Of a stretch of DNA of 64,000 bases, positions 34,049 through 43,493 are shown piece after piece. The stretch lies in NCBI RefSeq assembly GCF_001439815.1, contig NZ_JYLM01000015.1, positions 39,236-103,235 on the forward strand. Direction: 5' to 3'. The translations under genes and the position numbers were made by a program. Within the stretch, counting starts at the first letter, position 1; each line of letters starts with the position of its first letter. The notes under the pieces were generated by a model. That model was not told the origin of the DNA. It did not search any database and saw only the letters and a program-made list of their open reading frames with translations. Source of the DNA: Pseudomonas orientalis. GTDB lineage: Bacteria > Pseudomonadota > Gammaproteobacteria > Pseudomonadales > Pseudomonadaceae.

Positions 34049-35717
34049 TCGTCAGTCTTACATGGAGCTGAGACCGAGCCTTACAGGCTACTTCTGGATA
34101 GCCGCGATATTGATAGCCCTTTGGCTCGGGTATGTCTGGTTTATTGAGCCGATTTCACAGGTAGACAACATGGAAAGTCGAGGCATAGGCGTAATGATTG
34201 GTAAGGGGATCATTGGCGTCTTTGGGGCATTGATACTGGCCTACAGCGGTCATTGGTGGGGCAAGGCTGTGGCCTCTGAGGAAAAACAGCTGGCCGATTA
34301 CCGATCCCGTGTTATGGGCAAGAAAGCGGAGCAGATGGCCGAGCAGGAGCGCACGTATTCGCTGGAGATTCGGGGGGTAGGGATCGCGGTGGATGAAGAC
34401 CAAAATTCCACTATTTGGAAGTTGATCCAAAAGAAAAATGACAACTTTGCTTCGATTTATTCGCAGAACCCTAATGACTACAGGCCCTCTTTAACTTACC
34501 GGCAAATTATTCGTGATCTCAACATTCGAGCGGCCTTCAAGCACTCAGCCCGCGACTCAGTGGCCTACTGGCCGATACCGGTATTTGCAATTGCACCGCC
34601 CAAGCAACCTGAAGATACAGGCGCAGCTAGCAATATCATGAGTGGCCGCAACGCCGCGACTCTGGGAGTGACCTTAGTCCTATGGCAGGACGCGGAAAAC
34701 GCCTTACATGCTCAGGGCATGGTGGAGCGGTTATTTCAGTTTTTCGATGAGAATCCGAAGGTGCCACAGGCATTGATCGTCAGTGAAGATGGTGATGTCA
34801 CTCGAAATGGTTACCGAGTTGCTGGCACTCCTGGCCTGCAAAACGTTTCAGTCGTCCCTTCCGTGTTTGAAAGCATGACCGGCCTGCTGGTAACGCGCTC
34901 GGACCGGGTTGATCGCTATATCCGCCCGTATGCCACCAATGACTCCGAGGACAATCAAAACAAGAACACCGACATGGGCAAGCTGTGGGCGTTCTACTGG
35001 AATCGCGATCGTTCATTTTTTGATTGGTATGAAGACGCCGAGCGTGCCAAAGGGTTTAAAGAGCCGGACGCCCCCGGCACCATGTCCTCCGCCTACTGGC
35101 ACGCCCAACTCCCCGATCTCTGGCGAACCCTGAGCAACCGAGGCCCCGGCGAGTTCGTTCCCTCGCCCTGGCTCCCGGCCCGTTGGGCGCGCCACCAAGT
35201 AGCCGAGTTCGACGCTGCACCGGTACTCGGCTACCTGCACCGCCCCATCAAAGTCTCGATGCACGACGAAACCGGCAAGCGGCTCAAACCCGCCCTACAG
35301 GCCAAAGCACAGCAGGGGGCTTGGCTCAAAGCGCTCGACACTCTGCCCAAAGACCAGAAACCAGTGCGTGTGTTCTACGACAGCACCAACAACACCGCCG
35401 GCGAAATCGCCTTGACCGTTGCCCTGAACACGTTGAATACCGACGGTCATGGCCTTGACCTGGGCAATGTCGAAGAGGGCTACGACATCGGTCGCCGGCT
35501 GGGTAACACCGGGGTCAGCAGCACCCTTGTGCAAATCAACCTCGCGACAATCGCCAGTTACAAGGAGGGCGGAGCCAGCGCAGTGGTTTACGCGGGAGCC
35601 GATGGCAGCGTCACCGTGCAAATGGTGAGCCCACCGAACGAGGCGCGTAAGGCAATGAACCAAAAAAACCGTGGCAGTGATCCGTTCAAATATGGCGCAC
35701 CGGGAGGTGGCTCATGA
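34041..35717 (+). CDS. tla3: DUF2875 protein, Tla3-like T6SS adaptor
   Basis: 558-residue protein with two N-terminal membrane helices (about 14-34 and 49-69) followed by a large soluble domain that should face the cytoplasm. It matches the DUF2875 architecture of Tla3, which binds Tle3 in the cytoplasm and loads it onto VgrG. The ATG at 34041 has AAGGAG upstream and overlaps the lipase stop by eight bases. The family assignment is from context and overall pattern; DUF2875 was recalled rather than searched. Its C-terminus ends in a Gly-rich GAPGGGS and overlaps the PAAR gene by four bases. Confidence 0.8.
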   Translation: MSDRQSYMELRPSLTGYFWIAAILIALWLGYVWFIEPISQVDNMESRGIGVMIGKGIIGVFGALILAYSGHWWGKAVASEEKQLADYRSRVMGKKAEQMAEQERTYSLEIRGVGIAVDEDQNSTIWKLIQKKNDNFASIYSQNPNDYRPSLTYRQIIRDLNIRAAFKHSARDSVAYWPIPVFAIAPPKQPEDTGAASNIMSGRNAATLGVTLVLWQDAENALHAQGMVERLFQFFDENPKVPQALIVSEDGDVTRNGYRVAGTPGLQNVSVVPSVFESMTGLLVTRSDRVDRYIRPYATNDSEDNQNKNTDMGKLWAFYWNRDRSFFDWYEDAERAKGFKEPDAPGTMSSAYWHAQLPDLWRTLSNRGPGEFVPSPWLPARWARHQVAEFDAAPVLGYLHRPIKVSMHDETGKRLKPALQAKAQQGAWLKALDTLPKDQKPVRVFYDSTNNTAGEIALTVALNTLNTDGHGLDLGNVEEGYDIGRRLGNTGVSSTLVQINLATIASYKEGGASAVVYAGADGSVTVQMVSPPNEARKAMNQKNRGSDPFKYGAPGGGS

Positions 35718-35983
35718 CTAATCCCATCTGCCTGGGTGATAGCACCAGCAGCGGCGGCACCGTCGTTTCCTGCCAGTTGGCAGGTACGCATACGGTAAAT
35801 GGGCGAACGCCGGCGGTACTGGGCGACAAGGCAACATGCCCGCTGCATGCGGGGGAGTTTGCTTTTGTTGAAGGGCATCCACGAAGGCGTATGAACGGTA
35901 TTGCGCTAGTGTTGCAAGGGCACCGCTTGTCCTGCGGGTGCCACGGGGTTGCGAGTAATGCTGAGAATGTGAAAGTGGTTTAG
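35714..35983 (+). CDS. PAAR-domain spike-tip protein
   Basis: 89-residue PAAR protein. It opens NPICLGDSTSSGGTVVSCQL and continues with VNGRTPAVLGDKATCPLH and GIALVLQGHRLSCGCHGVAS, the two-lobed PAAR cone with zinc-binding His/Cys residues. It caps a VgrG trimer and sharpens the T6SS spike. Its start overlaps the DUF2875 stop (ATGA), so it completes the operon vgrG - tle3 - tla3 - PAAR. No toxin domain follows the PAAR fold. Ends well before the aspA terminator. Confidence 0.9.
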   Translation: MTNPICLGDSTSSGGTVVSCQLAGTHTVNGRTPAVLGDKATCPLHAGEFAFVEGHPRRRMNGIALVLQGHRLSCGCHGVASNAENVKVV

Positions 35984-36082
35984 AGAAGCGTTTGCTTGCA
36001 ACGAACCGATTTATCGACTTTGGTGTTGACGCGCCCAGGCCGGGCCTTGGCGTTTCTGGTTTTTGCGCGTGTTTGGCGTACT

Positions 36083-36118
36083 CAAAAAAAAGGGCCTGAA
36101 GAACGAGCCTTCAGGCCC
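36083..36118 (-). terminator. Terminator after aspA
   Basis: A perfect 10-bp stem (GGGCCTGAAG / CTTCAGGCCC, 7-base loop) is followed on the reverse strand by eight or nine T residues. It also closes the T6SS islet on the right. Confidence 0.85.
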
Positions 36119-36172
36119 TCAAAAGGTGAGAGGTGTCTAGTCCCTCAACCTGGTGAGCGGTGCAACAAACAC

Positions 36173-37597
<1,425 letters not shown>

Positions 37598-37779
37598 GAC
37601 GGAAATCATCTCGATAAGGACCCGGAACTGGCCGGAACGCTGCGAATGCTAGGCTTGTGGAAGTTTTTGGGCCAATGCTGTTAAGCACTGGCCTATGCAC
37701 AAACGGCATAATGTGGATGTGACCCGGTTACCATGACGGGCGTGTGTGCCAAAATGGTGCATACCCGTGGGAGGCAGTG

Positions 37780-38688
37780 ATGAACCTTGAGAGCAAATGG
37801 CTGGAAGACTTCAGCGCCCTGGCGGCGACGCGCAGCTTTTCCCAGGCGGCGGAGCGGCGCTTTGTCACCCAGCCGGCGTTCAGCCGACGTATTCGCAGCC
37901 TGGAAGCGGCGTTGGGGCTGACCTTGGTCAATCGCTCGCGCACGCCGGTGGAGCTGACAGCGGCGGGGCAATTGTTCCTGGTCACCGCGCGCACGGTGGT
38001 CGAGCAGCTCGGTGAAGTGTTGCGCCATTTGCATCATCTGGAAGGCGGGCAGGGCGAAGTCATGCAGGTGGCGGCGGCCCACTCCCTGGCATTGGGGTTC
38101 TTCCCGCGCTGGATCGCCCAACTGCGCAACGAAGGCCTGAACATCGCCACGCGGCTGGTCGCCACCAACGTGGGTGACGCCGTACACGCCCTGCGCGAAG
38201 GCGGCTGCGACCTGATGCTGGCGTTCTACGACCCGGACGCGGCGATGCAGATGGACGCCGAGATCTTCCCCTCGCTGCACCTGGGCAACACCGAAATGCT
38301 CCCGGTGTGCGCCGCCGACGCCGATGGCAAGCCGCTGTTCGACCTGGAAGGTGAGGGCAGTGTGCCGCTGCTGGCCTACAGTGCCGGTGCGTTTCTGGGA
38401 CGCTCGGTGAATTTGCTGCTGCGCCAGCGCGCGCTGCGTTTTACCACCATCTATGAAACCGCCATGGCCGACAGCCTCAAGAGCATGGCGCTGGAAGGGC
38501 TGGGCATCGCCTGGGTGCCGCAGTTGAGCGTGCGGGCGGAACTGGCCCGTGGCGAGCTGGTGGTGTGCGGCGGGTCGCAATGGCATGTGCCGCTGGAGAT
38601 TCGCCTGTATCGCTGCGCGCTGGTGCGCAAGGCGAATGTGCGGTTGTTGTGGCGCAAGTTGGAAGGTGGCGCGGCGCAAAATACCTGA
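37780..38688 (+). CDS. LysR-family regulator, HypT-like
   Basis: 302-residue LysR-type regulator. The HTH reads WLEDFSALAATRSFSQAAER and FVTQPAFSRRIRSLEAALG; the effector domain contains AAAHSLALGFFPRW and IAWVPQLSVRAELARGELVV. The pattern resembles HypT/YjiE, the hypochlorite-responsive regulator, which shares the QPAFSRRIR and AAAHSL motifs. It is divergent from aspA across 182 bp, so regulation of aspA or itself is likely. The start ATG 37780 has GGGAGG upstream; an earlier in-frame start at 37744 is not supported. Confidence 0.85.
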   Translation: MNLESKWLEDFSALAATRSFSQAAERRFVTQPAFSRRIRSLEAALGLTLVNRSRTPVELTAAGQLFLVTARTVVEQLGEVLRHLHHLEGGQGEVMQVAAAHSLALGFFPRWIAQLRNEGLNIATRLVATNVGDAVHALREGGCDLMLAFYDPDAAMQMDAEIFPSLHLGNTEMLPVCAADADGKPLFDLEGEGSVPLLAYSAGAFLGRSVNLLLRQRALRFTTIYETAMADSLKSMALEGLGIAWVPQLSVRAELARGELVVCGGSQWHVPLEIRLYRCALVRKANVRLLWRKLEGGAAQNT

Positions 38689-38729
38689 ACCCCATCTCGG
38701 GCCCAATCTCAGGCCCAATGCAGGGCAAA

Positions 38730-38817
38730 TGTGGGAGGGGGCTTGCCCCCGATTGCGGTGTGTCAGTGACAGATAAGTGCCTGACACGCCCTCATCGGGG
38801 GCAAGCCTCCTCCCACA
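38730..38817. repeat. REPIN, GGGGGCTTGCCCCC class
   Basis: Inverted units at 38730-38753 and 38794-38817, the second with a single C to T change in the core. It lies between the LysR gene and the purE promoter. Confidence 0.92.
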
Positions 38818-38897
38818 GGTTTTGCGGTGTTTGGGACTGACTCTTGAGTCAATAAAACTGCCGGTTTGAGCGGTAAGACAGATGGTCATCCCAGGGG

Positions 38898-38925
38898 CTG
38901 TTTATCTGGATTATTACGGTATACT
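38898..38925 (+). promoter_or_regulatory. Likely sigma70 promoter of purE
   Basis: TATACT at 38920-38925 is a good -10. The -35 side (CTGTTT) is weak. Transcription starting near 38932 would place about 110 nt of structured leader before purE. Confidence 0.4.
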
Positions 38926-38967
38926 GCGCGGCCTTCGGCCGGTCCAATCGGCCTTAATTCGTACACC

Positions 38968-39005
38968 AAGCCACGCCGGATTTCCCGCGTGGCTTGTTGT
39001 TTTTT
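38968..39005 (+). terminator. Terminator-like hairpin in the purE leader
   Basis: A perfect 9-bp stem AAGCCACGC / GCGTGGCTT with a 10-base loop is followed by TTGTTTTTT, 39 bp before the purE ATG and downstream of the likely promoter. It could be an attenuator, or the end of a short transcript. Confidence 0.6.
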
Positions 39006-39043
39006 GACGCGCCTGCGGGCGCCCAGAGAGAAGAGGCACGACG

Positions 39044-39535
39044 ATGAGTGCATTGGTTGGCGTGATCATGGGCTCCAAGTCCGATTGGTCCACCCTTAGC
39101 CACACCGCCGATATGCTGGAAAAACTCGGCATTCCGTACGAAGTGAAGGTGGTCTCCGCCCACCGCACTCCGGACTTGCTGTTCCAGTATGCCGATGAAG
39201 CAGAATCCCGTGGCATCGAGGTGATCATCGCCGGTGCCGGCGGTGCGGCGCATTTGCCCGGCATGTGTGCGGCCAAGACTCACCTGCCCGTGCTGGGTGT
39301 GCCGGTGCAGTCGTCGATGCTCTCGGGCGTGGATTCGCTGTTGTCCATCGTGCAGATGCCGGCCGGCATTCCGGTGGCAACCCTGGCGATCGGCAAGGCC
39401 GGCGCGATCAACGCCGCGTTGCTGTCCGCCAGTATCCTGGGCGCCAAGCACCCGCAGTTCCATGTGGTGCTGAAAAAATTCCGTGCTGAGCAGACAGACA
39501 GCGTGCTGGACAATCCAGACCCACGCATCGCCTGA
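39044..39535 (+). CDS. purE: N5-CAIR mutase PurE
   Basis: 163-residue class I PurE, which converts N5-carboxyaminoimidazole ribonucleotide to CAIR in purine synthesis. Family motifs are GVIMGSKSDWSTL (phosphate-binding loop), VVSAHRTPD and GAGGAAHLPGMCA, with PVLGVPVQSS. Length is as expected. It starts an operon with purK after a leader containing a terminator-like hairpin; the gap to purK is 12 bp. Confidence 0.97.
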   Translation: MSALVGVIMGSKSDWSTLSHTADMLEKLGIPYEVKVVSAHRTPDLLFQYADEAESRGIEVIIAGAGGAAHLPGMCAAKTHLPVLGVPVQSSMLSGVDSLLSIVQMPAGIPVATLAIGKAGAINAALLSASILGAKHPQFHVVLKKFRAEQTDSVLDNPDPRIA

Positions 39536-39547
39536 GGGTGTTGATTG

Positions 39548-40633
39548 ATGAAAATCGGTGTAATCGGTGGCGGCCAACTGGGCCGCATGCTGGCTCTGGC
39601 GGGAACCCCGCTGGGGATGAATTTCGCTTTCCTGGACCCGGCGCCGGACGCTTGCGCGGCCGCCTTGGGTGAACACCTGCGGGCGGACTACAGCGACCCG
39701 GATCACCTGCGCCAGCTGGCCGACGAAGTCGACCTGGTGACCTTCGAATTCGAAAGCGTCCCGGCCGAAACCGTGGCCTTCCTGTCGCAGTTCGTCCCGG
39801 TGTACCCGAGCGCCGAAGCCCTGCGCATCGCCCGCGACCGCTGGTTCGAGAAGAGCATGTTCAAGGACCTGGGCATTCCGACCCCGGCCTTCGCCGATAT
39901 CCAGTCCCAGGCGGACCTGGAAGCCGCCGTCGCCAGCATCGGCCTGCCGGCCGTGCTGAAAACCCGCACCCTGGGATATGACGGCAAGGGCCAGAAAGTC
40001 CTGCGCACCGCGGCCGATGTGGTCGGTACTTTCGCCGAACTGGGCAGCGTCGCCTGCCTGCTGGAAGGCTTCGTGCCGTTCACCGGTGAAGTCTCGCTGA
40101 TCGCCGTGCGTGCCCGTGATGGCGAAACCCGCTTCTATCCACTGGTGCACAACACCCACGTCAACGGCATCCTGAAAGTGTCCGTGGCCAGCACTGACCA
40201 CCCGCTGCAGGCCCTGGCGGAAGACTATTCCAGCCGCGTGCTCAAGCAGCTGGATTACGTCGGCGTGATGGCGTTCGAGTTCTTTGAAGTCGACGGTGGC
40301 CTCAAGGCCAACGAAATCGCCCCGCGCGTGCACAACTCCGGGCACTGGACCACCGAAGGCGCCGAGTGCAGCCAGTTCGAAAACCACCTGCGGGCGGTGG
40401 CGGGCTTGCCGTTGGGCTCCACGGCCAAGGTTGGCGAGAGCGCCATGCTCAACTTCATCGGCGTGGTGCCGCCGGTCGAGCGGGTCATGGCGATCGACGA
40501 TTGCCATGTGCATCACTACGGCAAGGCGTTCAAGGCAGGGCGCAAGGTGGGTCACGTCAACCTGCGCTGCAAGGACCGCGCGACCCTTCAGGCGCAGATC
40601 CTCAAGGTCGAAGCACTGATCGCCGAACAATAA
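39548..40633 (+). CDS. purK: N5-carboxyaminoimidazole ribonucleotide synthase PurK
   Basis: 361-residue ATP-grasp enzyme that carboxylates aminoimidazole ribonucleotide with ATP and bicarbonate, feeding PurE. The N-terminus KIGVIGGGQLGRMLALAG is typical, the ATP-grasp lid includes TRTLGYDGKGQ, and the metal-binding C-terminal part reads NEIAPRVHNSGHWT. The ATG at 39548 follows a TTG in frame at 39545 that is not needed. Co-transcribed with purE. Confidence 0.97.
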   Translation: MKIGVIGGGQLGRMLALAGTPLGMNFAFLDPAPDACAAALGEHLRADYSDPDHLRQLADEVDLVTFEFESVPAETVAFLSQFVPVYPSAEALRIARDRWFEKSMFKDLGIPTPAFADIQSQADLEAAVASIGLPAVLKTRTLGYDGKGQKVLRTAADVVGTFAELGSVACLLEGFVPFTGEVSLIAVRARDGETRFYPLVHNTHVNGILKVSVASTDHPLQALAEDYSSRVLKQLDYVGVMAFEFFEVDGGLKANEIAPRVHNSGHWTTEGAECSQFENHLRAVAGLPLGSTAKVGESAMLNFIGVVPPVERVMAIDDCHVHHYGKAFKAGRKVGHVNLRCKDRATLQAQILKVEALIAEQ

Positions 40634-40648
40634 GCCGCGTCGCCGCGG

Positions 40649-40676
40649 GAACCATTGAGGCCCGATGTCCCTCTGA
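40649..40676 (+). promoter_or_regulatory. Candidate AlgU (sigma E-type) promoter of glsB-like gene
   Basis: GAACCA and TCTGA are separated by 17 bp, near the AlgU consensus GAACTT-N16/17-TCTGA, four of six in the -35. A stress-type sigma factor would suit the gene. Weak support. Confidence 0.25.
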
Positions 40677-40683
40677 TTGCAGG

Positions 40684-40711
40684 ATGCCAAAGTCTGACTA
40701 GGCTTTGGCAT
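40684..40711. repeat. Inverted repeat between purK and the GlsB-like gene
   Basis: Perfect 9-bp arms ATGCCAAAG and CTTTGGCAT flank a 10-base loop, 51 bp after the purK stop and 27 bp before the next gene. There is no T tract, so it is either a poor purK transcript end or a hairpin in the downstream 5' leader. Confidence 0.6.
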
Positions 40712-40738
40712 GACTCACACCAATCAGAGGGAAATGCC

Positions 40739-40984
40739 ATGGGTATCATCGGAACCATCTTTATCGGCTTGATCGTCGGCCTGCTGGCGCGTTTCCTCAA
40801 GCCTGGCGATGACAGCATGGGCTGGATCATGACCATCCTGCTGGGTATCGCCGGCTCCCTGGCGGCAACCTACGGTGGCCAGGCGCTGGGGATCTACCAG
40901 GCCGGTCAAGGCGCAGGCTTTATCGGTGCGCTGGTTGGCGCGATCGTGCTGCTGGTGATCTACGGCCTGATCAAAAGAAAGTAA
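40739..40984 (+). CDS. GlsB/YeaQ/YmgE family stress membrane protein
   Basis: 81-residue inner-membrane protein with three hydrophobic helices and the glycine-rich family pattern: GIIGTIFIGLIVGLLARFL, GWIMTILLGIAGSLAATYGG and GFIGALVGAIVLLVIYGLI. The family is induced by osmotic and general stress; the biochemical function is not known. The ATG at 40739 has GAGGG eight bases upstream; the longer frame from 40655 is rejected. Confidence 0.9.
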   Translation: MGIIGTIFIGLIVGLLARFLKPGDDSMGWIMTILLGIAGSLAATYGGQALGIYQAGQGAGFIGALVGAIVLLVIYGLIKRK

Positions 40985-41061
40985 TCAGCCGACAAAGTCC
41001 TCTGCGCTGCGCAGGCGCAGAGGGCTAGAATGCTCGGCACTTGTACTTGCCGAGCCTCTCC

Positions 41062-41598
41062 ATGCGCCGTCTTCTGTTGACTCTCCTCTTGCTGGCCCCA
41101 GGCCTGGCCCACGCTGGCGAACTGCCGGAAACCGACTGGCTCGAGCTGATGCCGCTGTCGGATCAGAAAGCCCTCGAGGCCATGCCCGAGATCGATCACA
41201 ACTCGCCCGAAGCCCAAGGCACCTTTACCGACAAGGGCGGCCTGAAGCAGAGCAAAGGCTTGCCGGCGGTGATGTACTCCACCAAGACCGTGGCCGCCAT
41301 GAACGGCAAGCACATCCGTATTGGCGGCTATCCGGTGCCGTTGGAAACCGATGCCAAGGGCCGCAGCACGCTGTTTTTCCTCGTGCCATACCCCGGCGCG
41401 TGCATCCATGTGCCGCCACCGCCGCCCAACCAACTGGTGCTGGTGCGCTATCCCAAGGGCTTGAAGCTGGATGATATCTACACGCCGCTGTGGGTCACCG
41501 GCACGTTGAAAGTGGAGAAGGTCAATAACGACCTGGCGGATGCGGCGTATGCGCTGGATGCAGGGAAGGTGCGGGTGGTAAAGGAGTCCGATCTCTAA
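41062..41598 (+). CDS. DUF3299 family periplasmic protein
   Basis: 178-residue exported protein. A signal peptide (about 1-20, RRLLLTLLLLAPGLAHA) is followed by a DUF3299-type beta fold with the characteristic stretch RIGGYPVPLETDAKGRSTLF and PGACIHVPPPPPNQLVLV. The Cys-His-Pro cluster is conserved in the family and suggests metal binding, though function is unknown. The start ATG 41062 has only GAG upstream. Between the GlsB-like gene and this one are two GC-rich inverted repeats (40999-41024 and about 41032-41055) without T tracts. Confidence 0.82.
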   Translation: MRRLLLTLLLLAPGLAHAGELPETDWLELMPLSDQKALEAMPEIDHNSPEAQGTFTDKGGLKQSKGLPAVMYSTKTVAAMNGKHIRIGGYPVPLETDAKGRSTLFFLVPYPGACIHVPPPPPNQLVLVRYPKGLKLDDIYTPLWVTGTLKVEKVNNDLADAAYALDAGKVRVVKESDL

Positions 41599-41615
41599 AA
41601 GCCAACACATAACAA

Positions 41616-41705
41616 TGTGGGAGGGGGCTTGCCCCCGATTGCGGTATGCCAGTCAAAAATGTTCTGACTGAACCATCGCTATCGGGGGCAAGCCCCCTCC
41701 CACAT
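41616..41705. repeat. REPIN, GGGGGCTTGCCCCC class
   Basis: Inverted units with a loop sequence very close to that of the element at 54924 (both contain ATTGCGGTATG and TTCTGACTG), so the two are recent copies. It lies between convergent genes. Confidence 0.92.
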
Positions 41706-41717
41706 GTTGAACTTCAT

Positions 41718-42617
41718 CTACAGGGCGATAGCGCCGATGCTCACGCCCAGGGTGTGGGCTTCGCCGGGCGCCAGCGTCACCACATCATCCAGCACATTCG
41801 CCGTCTCGATGCACAACATCCCCTGCCAGCCATCGTCGGCCATGTCGTCGAAGGCCTTGGCGCGTTCGGTCCACGGGTTCCAGATCACGGTCGACTTCGA
41901 ACCTTGGCTGGTGAGCTGGATGCGACGTTGCCAGTCTTTATCGATAATATTCAGCTGTGCGGGGGTGTCGAGGTAGATACGGTCAGTCTCGGCAGTGAAG
42001 TGCAGCAGGCCCGATTGCGTCTTCTCGGCCCAGCCATCGGCGGTATCGATATAGGCCGACCCGTCCAGGCCTTCGACCTGCACGGTGCGCACATCGCTGA
42101 CGGCGAAGTAGGCGTGCAGTGCCTGGCTGAGGGTCACGGTGTCAGTGCCACGGTTATGGCTGGTGAGGTGGATATGCAACTGGTCGTCCAGCACCAGGCT
42201 CAACATCAAGTCGACCTGATGAGGCCAGCCAGGAAAGCCGCCTGGCGGTACGGGCAGCGCGAGGTCCACCCGCAACGCTTGGCCTTCAAGCTCGGTTGCG
42301 ACCAATTCCCACAGCGCCGTACGCACAAAACCGTGGGCGCCGGCCGGCTGATCGCTCTGGCGCATGGCCTTGACGCTCTGCGGGTTGCGGTCGAACACAC
42401 CAAACCAGGGCCAGCACACCGGGACGCCGGTACGAATGCCTTTGCCCTGCTTGAACACCGCTTCGGGGTTGGGCCAGATCAGCGGCTGCTCGCCGTCGCG
42501 CTGGTAACTGAAGAGATGCGCGCCCTGTTGGGCCACCAACAATTCGGCGCCGTTGTGGCGGATGCGCCAGCAGTCCAGCTCGTCGATTTTCAGGGTTTCA
42601 ACGTGAGGCGTGGGCAT
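41718..42617 (-). CDS. D-hexose-6-phosphate mutarotase (YeaD-like)
   Basis: 299-residue aldose-1-epimerase-like enzyme interconverting anomers of glucose-6-phosphate and related sugars. Family features are GAHLFSYQRDGEQPLIW, GIRTGVPVCWPWFG, the catalytic His in AHGFVRTALWEL, and VIWNPW with the C-terminal LCIETANV (catalytic Glu). Length matches YeaD. Its ATG has GAGAG upstream. It is convergent with the DUF3299 gene, and separated by 65 bp from the thioesterase gene upstream. Confidence 0.9.
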   Translation of the reverse strand: MPTPHVETLKIDELDCWRIRHNGAELLVAQQGAHLFSYQRDGEQPLIWPNPEAVFKQGKGIRTGVPVCWPWFGVFDRNPQSVKAMRQSDQPAGAHGFVRTALWELVATELEGQALRVDLALPVPPGGFPGWPHQVDLMLSLVLDDQLHIHLTSHNRGTDTVTLSQALHAYFAVSDVRTVQVEGLDGSAYIDTADGWAEKTQSGLLHFTAETDRIYLDTPAQLNIIDKDWQRRIQLTSQGSKSTVIWNPWTERAKAFDDMADDGWQGMLCIETANVLDDVVTLAPGEAHTLGVSIGAIAL

Positions 42618-42682
42618 AACAAGGCACTCTCAATGGCAGGCAATGGACAATGGGGCAGTTGACCGTGAAAACCTGATGAGGT

Positions 42683-43087
42683 TTAACGCGCGCGCGACGG
42701 AACCGAGCGCGTGCGCCCGCTGCCATCGATGGCGACGAACACGAATACTGCCTCGGTGACCTTGCGCCATTCGCTGGACAGCGGGTCGTCGCTCCACACT
42801 TCGACCATCATCTGGATCGAGCTGCGGCCAATTTCCAGGGCCTGGGTATAGAAGGACAATTGCGCGCCCACCGCGACCGGTACCAGGAATGCCATGCGAT
42901 CTATGGCCACGGTGGCCACGCGCCCGCCGGCCACCTTGCTGGCCATTGCCGTGCCGGCCAGGTCCATCTGCGCGACCAGCCAGCCGCCGAAGATATCGCC
43001 AAAACCATTGGTTTCACGCGGAAGCGCGGTGATTTGCAGGGCGAGATCGCCTTGCGGGATAGGATCTTCTTGTTCGAGTTCGATCAT
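42683..43087 (-). CDS. Acyl-CoA thioesterase (YciA-like hotdog)
   Basis: 134-residue single hotdog-fold thioesterase that hydrolyses acyl-CoAs. The YciA-type opening is LPRETNGFGDIFGGWLVAQMDLAG, with the helix residue Asp of MDLAG as likely catalytic acid, followed by VATVAIDRMAFLVPVAVGAQ. The length is typical for the single-domain family. On the same strand as the mutarotase gene but with a 65-bp gap. Confidence 0.9.
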   Translation of the reverse strand: MIELEQEDPIPQGDLALQITALPRETNGFGDIFGGWLVAQMDLAGTAMASKVAGGRVATVAIDRMAFLVPVAVGAQLSFYTQALEIGRSSIQMMVEVWSDDPLSSEWRKVTEAVFVFVAIDGSGRTRSVPSRAR

Positions 43088-43493
43088 GCCGAGGGTGCCT
43101 CTGACCCGTGACGCTTCATGGGTATTTCAAGTGGATAGCCGTCTTCTGGAAAAACGTTTCAGCACCAACATACACCGCTCGATGCGTTTCTCGTAAGGCG
43201 AACTAAAGGGAAACTCTGCCAAATCGGCTGGATGGCACCCAACAACGTTTTGGCACAGCAGCCCGTCAAGACTGGGGTTCCTGCGCTTGCACGGGCGAGT
43301 ATATCGGGACGCTGGCGTGACGACGACCACCTGAGGCTCATTTGGTCGGTAAATAGACGCTGTATCGGGGCTTTTGCGCGCAACTGTTTTCATGGCGCTG
43401 TGCTTTTTCAAGCGATTTGCTATCTTGCCAGACCCCGCCGCAAGTCCCGGGCCCGCAGTCCTTTACGATGACTACTATAAGAGAAGCCTTGCC
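43088..43493. other. 406-bp intergenic region, no supported gene
   Basis: It contains the divergent promoters of the thioesterase and transporter genes. I saw no tRNA, terminator or strong operator. The frames at 43127-43411 (reverse) and 43374 onward (forward) are not convincing as coding. Confidence 0.5.

Noticed and set aside
43230..43310. Possible sigma54 promoter before the MFS gene (TGGCAC repeats, then GG and TTGCA)
   Set aside because: The GG and GC elements are not 10 bp apart in any register.
43127..43411. 94-residue reverse-strand frame before the MFS gene
   Set aside because: Arg/Pro-rich with no family likeness and no ribosome site; better explained as intergenic sequence.
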